The notes beneath the pieces were generated by a model. The model was not told the origin of the DNA. It saw only the letters and a program-made list of their open reading frames with translations, and did not search any database. Source: Ectopseudomonas composti (lineage in GTDB: Bacteria > Pseudomonadota > Gammaproteobacteria > Pseudomonadales > Pseudomonadaceae). From it: a DNA stretch of 64,000 nt. Positions within the stretch are counted from its first letter, which is position 1. Every line of letters starts with the position of its first letter. The stretch is from positions 1 through 64,000 of the forward strand of contig NZ_LSSW01000015.1 of assembly GCF_001567565.1 (NCBI RefSeq), given 5' to 3'. This document shows positions 31,643 to 41,399 of the stretch, in pieces. The position numbers were made by a program, and so were the translations under genes.

Positions 31643-31701
31643 GTGGGAGTGGCTTTAGCCGCGAGCTTTGCTGTGGCTGTCGCGGCTAAAGCCCCTCCCA
31701 C
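31643..31701. repeat. REP-like palindrome between liuB and liuC
   Basis: GTGGGAG-T-GGCTTTAGCCGCGA and its complement, with one internal mismatch, form a stem of about 22 bp around a 15-base loop. It ends three bases from the liuB stop and lies about 30 bases before liuC. A similar unit occurs at 40071. Confidence 0.8.
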
Positions 31702-31704
31702 GGA

Positions 31705-33312
<1,608 letters not shown>

Positions 33313-33328
33313 CGGTGGCGCTCCATTT

Positions 33329-33382
33329 CGTAGCCCGGATGCAATCCGGGACAGAATTTCCCCGGATTGCATCCGGGCTACG
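33329..33382. repeat. Perfect 22-bp inverted repeat between liuA and liuB
   Basis: The arms at 33329-33350 and 33361-33382 are exact complements (core CCCGGATGCAATCCGGG), separated by 10 bases. The right arm recurs at 38823-38844. In mRNA this would be a very stable hairpin six bases beyond the liuA stop, able to act as a processing or stability element within the operon. Confidence 0.85.
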
Positions 33383-33387
33383 CAGGC

Positions 33388-34551
33388 TTATTTCGTTTCG
33401 TTGAACAGCTCGCGGCCGATCAGCATGCGGCGGATTTCGCTGGTGCCGGCGCCGATCTCGTACAGCTTGGCGTCACGCAGCAGGCGCCCGGCCGGGTACT
33501 CATTGGTGTAGCCGTTGCCGCCCAGCAACTGGATGGTGTCCAGCGCCATCTTGGTGGCCATCTCGGCGGTATAGAGGATCACCGCCGCAGCGTCCTTGCG
33601 CGACTCCTCGCCGCGATCACAGGCTTTGGCGACGTTGTACAGGTAGGACTTGGAGGCGTTCATGCCGGCGTACATGTCGGCGAGCTTGCCCTGTACCAAC
33701 TGGAATTCACCGATGGACTGCTTGAACTGCTGGCGTTCGTGCACGTAGGGCAGCACCACGTCCATGCAGGCGCTCATGATCCCGGTCGGGCCGCCGGAGA
33801 GCACGGTGCGCTCGTAGTCCAGGCCGCTCATCAGCACGCGCACGCCACCGCCCTCGACGCCTAAGATGTTCTCCTCCGGCACTTCGCAGTCCTCGAACAG
33901 CAGTTCGCAGGTGTTGGAGCCGCGCATGCCCAGCTTGTCCAGCTTCTGGTGGCGGGAGAAACCCTTGAAATCGCGCTCGACGATAAAGGCGGTCATGCCG
34001 CGCGAGCCGGCCTCGATGTCGGTCTTGGCGTAGATCACATAGGTGTGAGCGTCCGGGCCGTTGGTGATCCACATCTTGTTGCCGTTGAGCACGTAGCGGT
34101 CGCCGCGCTTCTCAGCTCGCAGCTTCATCGACACCACATCGGAGCCAGCGTTGGGCTCGCTCATGGCCAGGGCGCCGATGTGCTCGCCGGAGCACAGCTT
34201 GGGCAGGTATTTGTGCTTCTGCGCCTCGCTGCCGTTCTTGTGGATCTGGTTGATGCAGAGGTTGGAGTGCGCGCCGTAGGACAGGCCGACCGAAGCCGAG
34301 GCGCGGCTGATTTCTTCCATGGCCAGCACATGCGCCAGATAGCCCATGTCGGTGCCGCCGTACTCTTCCTTGACCGTCATGCCGAGCAGGCCCATGTCGC
34401 CAAATTTGCGCCACATGTCCATGGGGAATTCGTTGTCACGGTCGATCTGCGCGGCGCGTGGTGCCAGCTCGTTCTGGGCGAACTGGTGCACCGAGTCGCG
34501 CAGCATGTCGAGGGTTTCGCCGAGGCCGAAGTTGAGGGTGGGGTAGCTCAT
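33388..34551 (-). CDS. liuA: Isovaleryl-CoA dehydrogenase LiuA
   Basis: A 387-residue FAD acyl-CoA dehydrogenase oxidising isovaleryl-CoA to 3-methylcrotonyl-CoA and passing electrons to ETF. The catalytic base is Glu247 in [13 protein letters not shown], the position special to isovaleryl-CoA dehydrogenases. FAD and substrate motifs [20 protein letters not shown] and [20 protein letters not shown] are intact. It is the first structural gene of the liu operon, 34 bases after liuR. A CA motif precedes its ribosome site. Confidence 0.95.
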   Translation of the reverse strand: MSYPTLNFGLGETLDMLRDSVHQFAQNELAPRAAQIDRDNEFPMDMWRKFGDMGLLGMTVKEEYGGTDMGYLAHVLAMEEISRASASVGLSYGAHSNLCINQIHKNGSEAQKHKYLPKLCSGEHIGALAMSEPNAGSDVVSMKLRAEKRGDRYVLNGNKMWITNGPDAHTYVIYAKTDIEAGSRGMTAFIVERDFKGFSRHQKLDKLGMRGSNTCELLFEDCEVPEENILGVEGGGVRVLMSGLDYERTVLSGGPTGIMSACMDVVLPYVHERQQFKQSIGEFQLVQGKLADMYAGMNASKSYLYNVAKACDRGEESRKDAAAVILYTAEMATKMALDTIQLLGGNGYTNEYPAGRLLRDAKLYEIGAGTSEIRRMLIGRELFNETK

Positions 34552-34565
34552 GGGGTCACCTGTCG

Positions 34566-34573
34566 TTGTTCTT
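34566..34573 (-). promoter_or_regulatory. Candidate Hfq/Crc CA motif upstream of liuA
   Basis: On the minus strand AAGAACAA matches AANAANAA and lies 15-22 bases before the liuA ATG, just ahead of its ribosome site AGGTGA. Catabolite repression of liu through Crc is plausible but not shown here. Confidence 0.45.
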
Positions 34574-34585
34574 GTCGTGGGGCGA

Positions 34586-34966
34586 TTAGGCGGTGGTTTC
34601 GGCCAGGGCCGCGCGGCAGCGTTCCTCGGCGGTATCCAGTTCCAGTTGCATCTGCTGGATATCCAGCAGCTGTTGTTCGAGCTGCTGACGCCGTTCGGCG
34701 ATCTTGGTGAGGAAGGTATTGAGCTGCCTGTGGTTGCCGCTGCTGGGGTCGTAGAGGTCGATCAGCTCCTTGCATTCGGCCAGGGAAAAGCCGATGCGTT
34801 TGCCGCGCAGGATGAGCTTCAGGGTCACCAGATCCTTGGGCTGATAGACACGCTCCTGACCACGGCGCTCGGGGGCGAGCATGCCTTGTTCCTCGTAGAA
34901 GCGGATGGCGCGCGGGGTGACGTCCAGTTCGCGGGCCAGGTCGGAGATGCTGTAGGTGGTCGGCAT
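34586..34966 (-). CDS. liuR: MerR-family repressor LiuR
   Basis: A 126-residue regulator of branched-chain amino-acid catabolism. The MerR HTH ([20 protein letters not shown]) is followed by wing [17 protein letters not shown] and a coiled-coil dimer helix. The start at 34966 was chosen because the HTH begins immediately after; longer starts run through the promoter. A TTTACGTAAA palindrome lies 23 bases upstream. It is the first gene of the operon and so probably represses itself together with liuABCDE. Confidence 0.92.
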   Translation of the reverse strand: MPTTYSISDLARELDVTPRAIRFYEEQGMLAPERRGQERVYQPKDLVTLKLILRGKRIGFSLAECKELIDLYDPSSGNHRQLNTFLTKIAERRQQLEQQLLDIQQMQLELDTAEERCRAALAETTA

Positions 34967-34988
34967 GGTGGTGTTCTTGTGATTTACC

Positions 34989-35026
34989 TTTACGTAAACG
35001 TTAAGCGGCCTTTTGCAGACTGTCAA
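34989..35026 (-). promoter_or_regulatory. liu operon promoter with LiuR-type palindrome
   Basis: Reading the minus strand, TTGACA (35026-35021) is followed after 17 bases by TAACGT (35003-34998). The palindrome TTTACGTAAA (34998-34989) abuts and overlaps the -10 region. A MerR protein here would block rather than twist a 19-bp spacer, fitting repression. The operator is convincing; the -10 hexamer is weak. Confidence 0.6.
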
Positions 35027-35149
35027 ATGCCTCGAAGATGGGCGCGAGTGCGGCCTCAATGCGCAGCCGGGTAGCGGCACGGCTGGACAGATGACGCGTC
35101 AAAGTCTCTAGAATGCCGGTCTCGTCGGCAGCCACGAACAAGGGAAATC

Positions 35150-36178
35150 ATGGCCGGTGCGTCCGTTGAAAAAGGCACGATCGCTGTTCACCTGGTGCTC
35201 GAAGCGCTTTGCGAAATGCGCCGGCAAGGCGTCGATGAGGCAGCAGTGCTGCAGGAAGCGGGAATCGACGCTGACTTGCTGACGCAGCCAGAGGAGCGGG
35301 TGTCGTCCGAGGCCTACGGGCAGCTGTGGCTAGCCATCGCCCGGCAGATGGACGATGAATTCTTCGGCATGAACCGGCGACGGATGAAGGTCGGCAGCTT
35401 CGCTTACATGGCCCGTGCTGCGGCGCAGGAGCCAACCCTGGACGCGGCCTTGCAAGGGGCGCTGCGCTTTCTGCATCTGGTCTTCGATGACTTCAGCCCG
35501 AGACTGGAGGTGCGCGACGGCCTGGCCGCCATCGTCATCGACGAGGCGCCTGGGCAGGCCTGCCGCGCCTTCGGCTATTTCACCCTATGGCTGATCATCC
35601 ATGGCCTGAGCTGCTGGCTGGCCGGGCGGCGCATCGATGTGCTGGGGATTCAGCTGCGTTGTGCGCAGCCGGATTACATCGAGGACTACCAGGTGATGTT
35701 CACCCGCAACCTGCAGTTCGCGCGGGGACAGAGCCGCCTGCTGTTCAACGCCGACAGCCTGCAGACGCCGATCCGACGCAGCGCTGACGACCTCAAGCGC
35801 TTTCTCGCCGATGCGCCGGGCAATATTCTGGTGCGCTACCGCGACCCGCAGAGCCTGAGCGCGCGGATCAAGAACCATCTGCGCAGCCTGGCGCCTGAGC
35901 AGTGGCCGGATGTGGAGGCCCTGGCCGCGCATTTCCACATGGCGCCCTCGACCCTGCGGCGCAAGCTCTCGCTGCAGGGGCAGCCTTACCAGGGGCTCAA
36001 GGATCAGGTGCGGCGTGACCTGGCCATTGCCTGCTTGGACAGCGATGACGGCAACGTTCGTGACCTGGCTTTCGAACTGGGCTTCGCCGACAGCAGCGCC
36101 TTCTACAAGGCATTCAAGAAATGGACAGGCTCGACGCCAGGCCAGTACCGCGCGTTGATGCACCCCGAGCGCCATTGA
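35150..36178 (+). CDS. AraC-family regulator with OruR/ArgR-like N-terminal domain
   Basis: A 342-residue protein. Residues 1-230 match the Arabinose_bd-type effector domain found in OruR/MmlR-like regulators, and the C-terminal 100 residues carry the double HTH (MAPSTLRRKLSLQGQPYQGL; FELGFADSSAFYKAFKKWTG). It is divergent from liuR and is followed on the same strand, 117 bases on, by the acyl-CoA synthetase gene. It probably activates that catabolic operon in response to an acyl-CoA or free acid. Confidence 0.85.
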   Translation: MAGASVEKGTIAVHLVLEALCEMRRQGVDEAAVLQEAGIDADLLTQPEERVSSEAYGQLWLAIARQMDDEFFGMNRRRMKVGSFAYMARAAAQEPTLDAALQGALRFLHLVFDDFSPRLEVRDGLAAIVIDEAPGQACRAFGYFTLWLIIHGLSCWLAGRRIDVLGIQLRCAQPDYIEDYQVMFTRNLQFARGQSRLLFNADSLQTPIRRSADDLKRFLADAPGNILVRYRDPQSLSARIKNHLRSLAPEQWPDVEALAAHFHMAPSTLRRKLSLQGQPYQGLKDQVRRDLAIACLDSDDGNVRDLAFELGFADSSAFYKAFKKWTGSTPGQYRALMHPERH

Positions 36179-36267
36179 CCGAGGCGGGGGCTGTCATTTC
36201 CGCTCAGGCAGGTTGAGACCTTTCGACATTGCCGCGCCGCCGGCCCGAGGTAACTATCGCGACATCC

Positions 36268-36278
36268 AATAAGAACAA
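36268..36278 (+). promoter_or_regulatory. Candidate Hfq/Crc CA motifs before the acyl-CoA synthetase
   Basis: AATAAGAACAA contains two overlapping AANAANAA matches. It lies about 18 bases before the ATG at 36296, directly upstream of the ribosome site GGGAG. Confidence 0.45.
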
Positions 36279-36295
36279 TCCGGGAGATCACCCCG

Positions 36296-37915
36296 ATGCG
36301 CGATTACTTCACCGCCGCCCGCGAGTTCGATTTCGAGGCGACCGTTGCCGATACCCTGGCCGGCCGGCTGGATGCCCTCAATGCCTGTGTGGAGTGCTGT
36401 GACCGGCATGTCGGCGCCGGCCGCACGGCGCTGATCTGGGAGGGGCGCAATGGCGAGCGCGCCACCTGGACGTTCGAGCAGTTGCAGGCAGCCTCGGCGC
36501 GCTTCGCCAATCTGTTGGCCAGCCGGGGCATCGGCGCTGGTGATTGCGTGTCGGGCATCCTGCCGCGCACGCCGGAGCTGCTGATCACCATTCTCGGCAC
36601 CTGGCGCGCCGGCGCCGTCTACCAGCCACTGTTCACCGCCTTCGGCCCCAAGGCCATCGAGCACCGGGTGCACACGGCCGGTTCCAAGCTGGTGGTCACC
36701 GATAGCCTCAATCGGGGCAAGCTCGACGAGGTGGAGCAGGCGCCGCCCACGCTGGTGGTCGGCGAAGATTTCTGGGCTGAGCTGGAGCGTCAGGCGGATC
36801 GCTTCGAGCCGGTGATGCGCCGCGCTGACGATCCCTTTCTGCTGATGTTCACCTCGGGCACCACCGGCCTGGCCAAGCCCTTGCAGGTGCCGCTCAAAGC
36901 CATCCTCGCCTTCGTCAGCTACATGCGCGAGGCGGTGGATCTGCGCCCGGAGGATCGCTTCTGGAACCTGGCCGACCCCGGCTGGGCCTATGGCCTGTAC
37001 TACGCCGTCACCGGCCCGTTGGCGCTGGGGCATGCCACCACCTTCTACGAGGGCGCGTTCAGCGTCGAGAGCACCTGCCGGGTGATCCGCGAATACGGCA
37101 TCACCAACCTGGCGGGCTCGCCTACGGCCTTCCGTCTGCTGCTGGCCGCGCGTGACGAGGTGGAGACGACGATCAAGGGGCGGCTGCGTGTGGTGAGCAG
37201 TGCCGGCGAGCCGCTGACACCAGAGGTGATCCGCTGGTTTGCCGAGGGCCTGGGCTGCACCATCCACGACCATTACGGGCAGACCGAGCTGGGCATGGTG
37301 CTGTGCAATCACCATGCGCTGCAGCATCCGGTGCGCCTGGGCGCGGCCGGTTTCGCCATGCCCGGCCATCGCGTGGTGGTGCTGGACGAGCAGCAGCGCG
37401 AACTGCCGTCTGGCCAGCCCGGCATCCTCGCGCTGGACATGGCGCGCTCGCCGCTGTTCTGGTTCCCCGGCTATCGCGGCATGGCGACCAAAGCCTTCGT
37501 CGGCGACTACTACCTCAGTGGCGATACGGTGGAGCTCAACGACGACGGCAGTATCAGCTTCGTCGGTCGTGCCGACGACGTGATCACCACCAGCGGCTAC
37601 CGCGTCGGCCCTTTTGATGTGGAGAGCGCGCTGATCGAACATCCCGCGGTGATCGAGGCGGCGGTGATCGGCAAGCCCGACCCGGAGCGTACCGAGCGGG
37701 TCAAGGCCTTCGTCGTGCTGCACGCTGGCCACGCAGCCGACGAGGCCCTGGCCGAGGCCCTGCAGCAGTACGTGCGCAAGCGCCTGTCGGCGCATGCCTA
37801 CCCGCGCGAGATCGAGTTCGTCGACGAGCTGCCCAAGACCCCGAGCGGCAAGATCCAGCGTTTTCTCCTGCGCAACCAGGAAATCGCCAAGGCCCAGGCG
37901 GCCGCCAGTCACTGA
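36296..37915 (+). CDS. Acyl-CoA synthetase (AMP-forming), probable branched short-chain substrate
   Basis: A 539-residue adenylate-forming ligase. The ATP loop is [14 protein letters not shown], with [25 protein letters not shown], the [20 protein letters not shown] hinge and the catalytic lysine loop [12 protein letters not shown]. It belongs to the acyl-CoA synthetase medium-chain group rather than acetyl-CoA synthetases. The downstream dehydrogenase, thiolase and acyl-CoA dehydrogenase suggest that it activates a short branched acid such as 2-methylbutyrate. P. aeruginosa has a similar gene string (PA2552-PA2555, from memory). Start well supported. Confidence 0.85.
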   Translation: MRDYFTAAREFDFEATVADTLAGRLDALNACVECCDRHVGAGRTALIWEGRNGERATWTFEQLQAASARFANLLASRGIGAGDCVSGILPRTPELLITILGTWRAGAVYQPLFTAFGPKAIEHRVHTAGSKLVVTDSLNRGKLDEVEQAPPTLVVGEDFWAELERQADRFEPVMRRADDPFLLMFTSGTTGLAKPLQVPLKAILAFVSYMREAVDLRPEDRFWNLADPGWAYGLYYAVTGPLALGHATTFYEGAFSVESTCRVIREYGITNLAGSPTAFRLLLAARDEVETTIKGRLRVVSSAGEPLTPEVIRWFAEGLGCTIHDHYGQTELGMVLCNHHALQHPVRLGAAGFAMPGHRVVVLDEQQRELPSGQPGILALDMARSPLFWFPGYRGMATKAFVGDYYLSGDTVELNDDGSISFVGRADDVITTSGYRVGPFDVESALIEHPAVIEAAVIGKPDPERTERVKAFVVLHAGHAADEALAEALQQYVRKRLSAHAYPREIEFVDELPKTPSGKIQRFLLRNQEIAKAQAAASH

Positions 37916-37932
37916 TTCGAGGAATCTTCATC

Positions 37933-38700
37933 ATGCAAATCGAACACGCCGTATTCCTGATCAGCGGCGGCGCCTCTGGTCTTGGGCTAGCCACGGCCCG
38001 TGAGCTGGTCGGGCAGGGTGGCCAGGTGCTGCTGCTGGATATCAACGAGCAGGCAGGCCTGCAGGCTCTCGCCGAGCTGGGCGCCAGTGCCCGCTTCGTG
38101 CGCGCCGACATCACCCGCGAAGAGGATGGTCACGCCGCCGTGGCGCAAGCGTTGGCAGCATTCGGCGCCCTGCACGGGCTGGTCAACTGCGCCGGTATCG
38201 CGCCGGCCGAGAAGGTGCTGGGGCGCAACGGTGCCCATGCTCTGGACAGTTTCCGGCGCACCGTCGAGGTCAACCTGATCGGCAGTTTCAACCTGCTGCG
38301 TCTGGCGGCCGAGCCCATGGCGCAGAACACACCGAACGCAGGCGGCGAACGCGGGGTCATTATCAATACCGCCTCGGTGGCGGCGTTCGACGGGCAGATG
38401 GGGCAGGCCGCCTATGCTGCCTCCAAGGGCGGTGTCGCCGCGCTGACCCTGCCGGCGGCGCGAGATCTGGCGCGCTCCGGCATTCGGGTGATGTGCGTCG
38501 CGCCCGGTGTGTTCGAGACACCGATGATGGCCGGCATGCCGCAGGAGGTGCGCGATTCGCTGGCGGCCAACGTGCCGTTTCCGCCACGCCTGGGGCGACC
38601 CGATGAGTACGCGGCCCTGGTGCGGCATATCGTCGAGAACCCGATGCTCAATGGCGAGGTGATCCGCCTCGACGGCGCGCTGCGCATGGCGGCGAAATAG
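37933..38700 (+). CDS. 3-hydroxy-2-methylbutyryl-CoA dehydrogenase (SDR, HSD10-like)
   Basis: A 255-residue short-chain dehydrogenase. The NAD loop is [20 protein letters not shown], with [12 protein letters not shown], the Ser in [17 protein letters not shown] and the YAASKGG catalytic pair. The sequence tracks human HSD17B10 closely, including [20 protein letters not shown] and a C-terminal [13 protein letters not shown]. That enzyme oxidises 2-methyl-3-hydroxybutyryl-CoA in isoleucine breakdown. Seventeen bases separate it from the synthetase, so they are co-transcribed. Confidence 0.88.
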   Translation: MQIEHAVFLISGGASGLGLATARELVGQGGQVLLLDINEQAGLQALAELGASARFVRADITREEDGHAAVAQALAAFGALHGLVNCAGIAPAEKVLGRNGAHALDSFRRTVEVNLIGSFNLLRLAAEPMAQNTPNAGGERGVIINTASVAAFDGQMGQAAYAASKGGVAALTLPAARDLARSGIRVMCVAPGVFETPMMAGMPQEVRDSLAANVPFPPRLGRPDEYAALVRHIVENPMLNGEVIRLDGALRMAAK

Positions 38701-38715
38701 AACGTTTTAGCTTTT

Positions 38716-38790
38716 GTAGGAGCGGTTGGGCGGCATTCCGCTTTAGCCGCGAATCGCCTCGTCATGATCGCGGCTGAAGCCGCTCCTACG
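38716..38790. repeat. REP-like palindrome, GTAGGAGCGG type
   Basis: GTAGGAGCGG at the left and CCGCTCCTACG at the right, with inner CTTTAGCCGCGA and TCGCGGCTGAAG arms. It fills the gap between the SDR and thiolase genes of one operon. Same family as 27706. Confidence 0.75.
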
Positions 38791-38822
38791 CTCATATACA
38801 CCGGTGCACGCAGAGCAATCTT

Positions 38823-38844
38823 CCCGGATTGCATCCGGGCTACG
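38823..38844. repeat. Single arm of the 22-bp liuA-liuB repeat
   Basis: These 22 bases are identical to the right arm at 33361-33382 and contain their own small palindrome (CCCGGAT-TGC-ATCCGGG). It lies 18 bases before the thiolase start. Confidence 0.8.
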
Positions 38845-38862
38845 AAATTGAAGGTGAAACTC

Positions 38863-40053
38863 ATGAACCAGCAACTCGATCCCGTCGTTATCGTCAGCGC
38901 AGTGCGCACGCCCATGGGCGGCTTTCTTGGCGATCTGTCCGGCCTTACGGCGGCCGAGCTGGGCGCAGCGGCGATCCGTTCGACCCTGGAGCGTGCCGGG
39001 CTCGCGGCCGAGTCGGTAGACACGGTACTGATGGGCTGCGTGCTGCAGGCTGGCCAGGGCCAGGCACCGGCGCGCCAGGCGGCATTGGCTGCCGGGCTGA
39101 GTCAGGCGGTGCAGTGCACCACGCTGAACAAGATGTGTGGCTCGGGCATGCAGGCGCTGATGCTGGGCCATGACCAGTTGCTGGCCGGCAGCAGCGAGTT
39201 GCTGGTGGCCGGCGGTATGGAGAGCATGTCCAATGCGCCGTACCTCTTGGCTCGTGCCCGCAGCGGCTATCGCATGGGCCATGGCCAGGTGCTCGATCAC
39301 ATGTTCCTCGACGGTCTGGAAGACGCCTACGAGCGTGGCCGGTTGATGGGCACCTTCGCCGAGGATTGCGCGCAGCAGTATCGTTTCAGTCGCGAGGAGC
39401 AGGACGCCTATGCGCTGGAATCACTGCGGCGCGCCCAGCAGGCGATAACGGAAGGCCGGTTCGCCAGCGAGATCGTTGCCGTGGCGGCGCCACAGGGGCG
39501 TGAGCGGCGCCAGGTCGATACTGATGAACAGCCGCCCAAGGCGCGGCCGGACAAGATCCCCGGTCTGAAGCCGGCGTTTCGCGAGGGCGGCACGGTGACG
39601 GCGGCCAATGCCAGTTCGATCTCCGATGGCGCCGCCGCGTTGCTGCTCATGCGCCTGTCCGAGGCGCAGGAACGAGGCCTCGCGCCGCTGGCGCGAATCC
39701 TCGGCCATGCTGGGCATGCCCAGGCGCCGAATCTGTTCACCACGGCCCCGGTGGCGGCGATTCGGCGTCTGCTGGCGCGTATCGAGTGGCAGCAGGAGTC
39801 GGTCGATCTGTTCGAGATCAACGAGGCCTTCGCCGTGGTGCCGATGGTGGCCATGCGCGAGCTGGGCATCGACCACGGCAAACTCAACGTAAACGGTGGC
39901 GCCTGTGCCCTGGGCCATCCCATCGGCGCGTCCGGCGCGCGCATCCTGGTGACCCTGCTGGCGGCACTGCAGCAGCGCGGTCTCAAGCGTGGCGTGGCCT
40001 CCGTGTGCATCGGTGGCGGCGAGGCCACGGCCGTGGCCATCGAGTTGTATTGA
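38863..40053 (+). CDS. Acetyl-CoA acyltransferase (thiolase)
   Basis: A 396-residue degradative-type thiolase cleaving 3-ketoacyl-CoA, here probably 2-methylacetoacetyl-CoA, to acetyl-CoA and propionyl-CoA. The nucleophilic Cys lies in TTLNKMCGSGMQAL, the His in GGACALGHPIGASGARI and the second Cys in SVCIGGGEATAVAIE. The start at 38863 (MNQQLDPVVIVSAVRTP) gives the usual N-terminus; upstream codons derive from a repeat. It lies between the SDR and acyl-CoA dehydrogenase genes. Confidence 0.9.
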   Translation: MNQQLDPVVIVSAVRTPMGGFLGDLSGLTAAELGAAAIRSTLERAGLAAESVDTVLMGCVLQAGQGQAPARQAALAAGLSQAVQCTTLNKMCGSGMQALMLGHDQLLAGSSELLVAGGMESMSNAPYLLARARSGYRMGHGQVLDHMFLDGLEDAYERGRLMGTFAEDCAQQYRFSREEQDAYALESLRRAQQAITEGRFASEIVAVAAPQGRERRQVDTDEQPPKARPDKIPGLKPAFREGGTVTAANASSISDGAAALLLMRLSEAQERGLAPLARILGHAGHAQAPNLFTTAPVAAIRRLLARIEWQQESVDLFEINEAFAVVPMVAMRELGIDHGKLNVNGGACALGHPIGASGARILVTLLAALQQRGLKRGVASVCIGGGEATAVAIELY

Positions 40054-40070
40054 CGCAGCGCAAATGACGT

Positions 40071-40117
40071 GTGGGAGGGGCTTAAGCCGCGACAGTCGCC
40101 GCTGAAGCGCCTCCCAC
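40071..40117. repeat. REP-like palindrome, GTGGGAG type
   Basis: GTGGGAGGGGCTTAAGCCGCGAC pairs imperfectly with a right arm ending CGCCTCCCAC. It lies between thiolase and acyl-CoA dehydrogenase and is of the same kind as 31643. Confidence 0.75.
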
Positions 40118-40149
40118 GGATTGATCGAACCGCATCACCGGAGCCAGCC

Positions 40150-41277
40150 ATGCTGCCCACAGAAGAAGAAATCCTCATCCGTGACATGGCCCGCCAGTTC
40201 GCCCAGGAGCGGCTGAAACCCTTCGCCGCCGACTGGGATCGCGAGCATCGTTTCCCGGCCGAGGCGATCGCCGAGATGGGCCAGCTGGGCTTTATGGGCA
40301 TGCTGGTGCCCGAGCAGTGGGGCGGCGCCGAGACCGGTCACCTGGCGTACGCCATGGCGTTGGAGGAGATCGCCGCTGGTGATGGCGCCTGTTCCACCAT
40401 CATGAGCGTGCATAACTCGGTGGGCTGCATGCCGATCCTGAAGTACGGCAGCGAGGCGCAGAAACAGCACTTTCTCCGTCCGCTGGCCGAGGGCAGCATG
40501 CTTGGCGCCTTCGCCCTGACCGAGCCGCAGGCCGGCTCCGATGCCAGCGACTTGCGCACCCGAGCCCGGCGCGACGGCGACCACTATGTGCTCGATGGTG
40601 CCAAGCAGTTCATCACTTCCGGTAGCCATGCCGGCATGGTCATCGTCTTCGCCGTCAGCGACCCGCAGGCGGGCAAGAAGGGCATCAGCGCTTTTATCGT
40701 GCCCACCGATACCCCCGGATTCTCGGTGGTGCGCGTGGAGGACAAGCTCGGCCAGCATGCCTCCGACACCTGCCAGATCCAGCTCGACGGCGTGCGTATC
40801 CCGGCTGAGCTGCGTCTGGGCGAGGAGGGCGAGGGCTATCGCATCGCCCTGGCCAATCTGGAAGGTGGACGCATCGGTATCGCCGCGCAGTCTGTGGGTA
40901 TGGCGCGGGCCGCGCTCGATGCGGCGCGTGATTACGCCCATGAGCGAGTGACGTTCGGCAAGCCGATCATCGAACACCAGGCGGTGGCCTTCCGCCTGGC
41001 CGATATGGCGACGCAGATCGCCGTGGCGCGGCAGATGGTGCATCACGCCGCCAGCCTGCGTGAAGCCGGCCAGCCGTGCCTGACCGAGGCCTCGATGGCC
41101 AAACTGTTCGCCTCGGAGATGGCCGAACGGGTGTGTTCTGCGGCGATCCAGACCCTGGGCGGCTACGGCTACCTCAAGGACTTTCCGGTCGAGCGCATCT
41201 ACCGCGACGTGCGCGTATGCCAGATCTACGAAGGCACCAGCGACGTGCAGCGCATGGTGATTGCGCGCAGTCTGTAA
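40150..41277 (+). CDS. Acyl-CoA dehydrogenase, probable short/branched-chain (2-methylbutyryl-CoA)
   Basis: A 375-residue FAD enzyme of the ACAD family. Motifs are [26 protein letters not shown] and [21 protein letters not shown], with the catalytic Glu in [12 protein letters not shown], the usual position for short- and medium-chain types and unlike LiuA. The start at 40150 ([13 protein letters not shown]) is preferred; the upstream part of the frame is repeat sequence. It ends the putative isoleucine operon. Substrate is inferred from neighbours. Confidence 0.87.
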   Translation: MLPTEEEILIRDMARQFAQERLKPFAADWDREHRFPAEAIAEMGQLGFMGMLVPEQWGGAETGHLAYAMALEEIAAGDGACSTIMSVHNSVGCMPILKYGSEAQKQHFLRPLAEGSMLGAFALTEPQAGSDASDLRTRARRDGDHYVLDGAKQFITSGSHAGMVIVFAVSDPQAGKKGISAFIVPTDTPGFSVVRVEDKLGQHASDTCQIQLDGVRIPAELRLGEEGEGYRIALANLEGGRIGIAAQSVGMARAALDAARDYAHERVTFGKPIIEHQAVAFRLADMATQIAVARQMVHHAASLREAGQPCLTEASMAKLFASEMAERVCSAAIQTLGGYGYLKDFPVERIYRDVRVCQIYEGTSDVQRMVIARSL

Positions 41278-41287
41278 GGGCGTGCAA

Positions 41288-41380
41288 CCGTAGGGTGCAG
41301 CGTGCGCACCCGAGCTGGCACCATCATCGGAGGGGAGTCAGCCCTCTCCCCCAGCCCCTCTCCCACAAGTGGGAGAGGGG
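41288..41380. repeat. Intergenic repeats and hairpin after the acyl-CoA dehydrogenase
   Basis: A degraded GTAGGGTGC arm (about 41290) is followed by CCCCTCTCCCAC-AA-GTGGGAGAGGGG (41355-41380), a perfect 12-bp inverted repeat with a 2-base centre. It lies between convergent genes and may stop both transcripts, although no T-run is present. Confidence 0.6.
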
Positions 41381-41399
41381 AGCTCGTTCGTTGTCAGCT

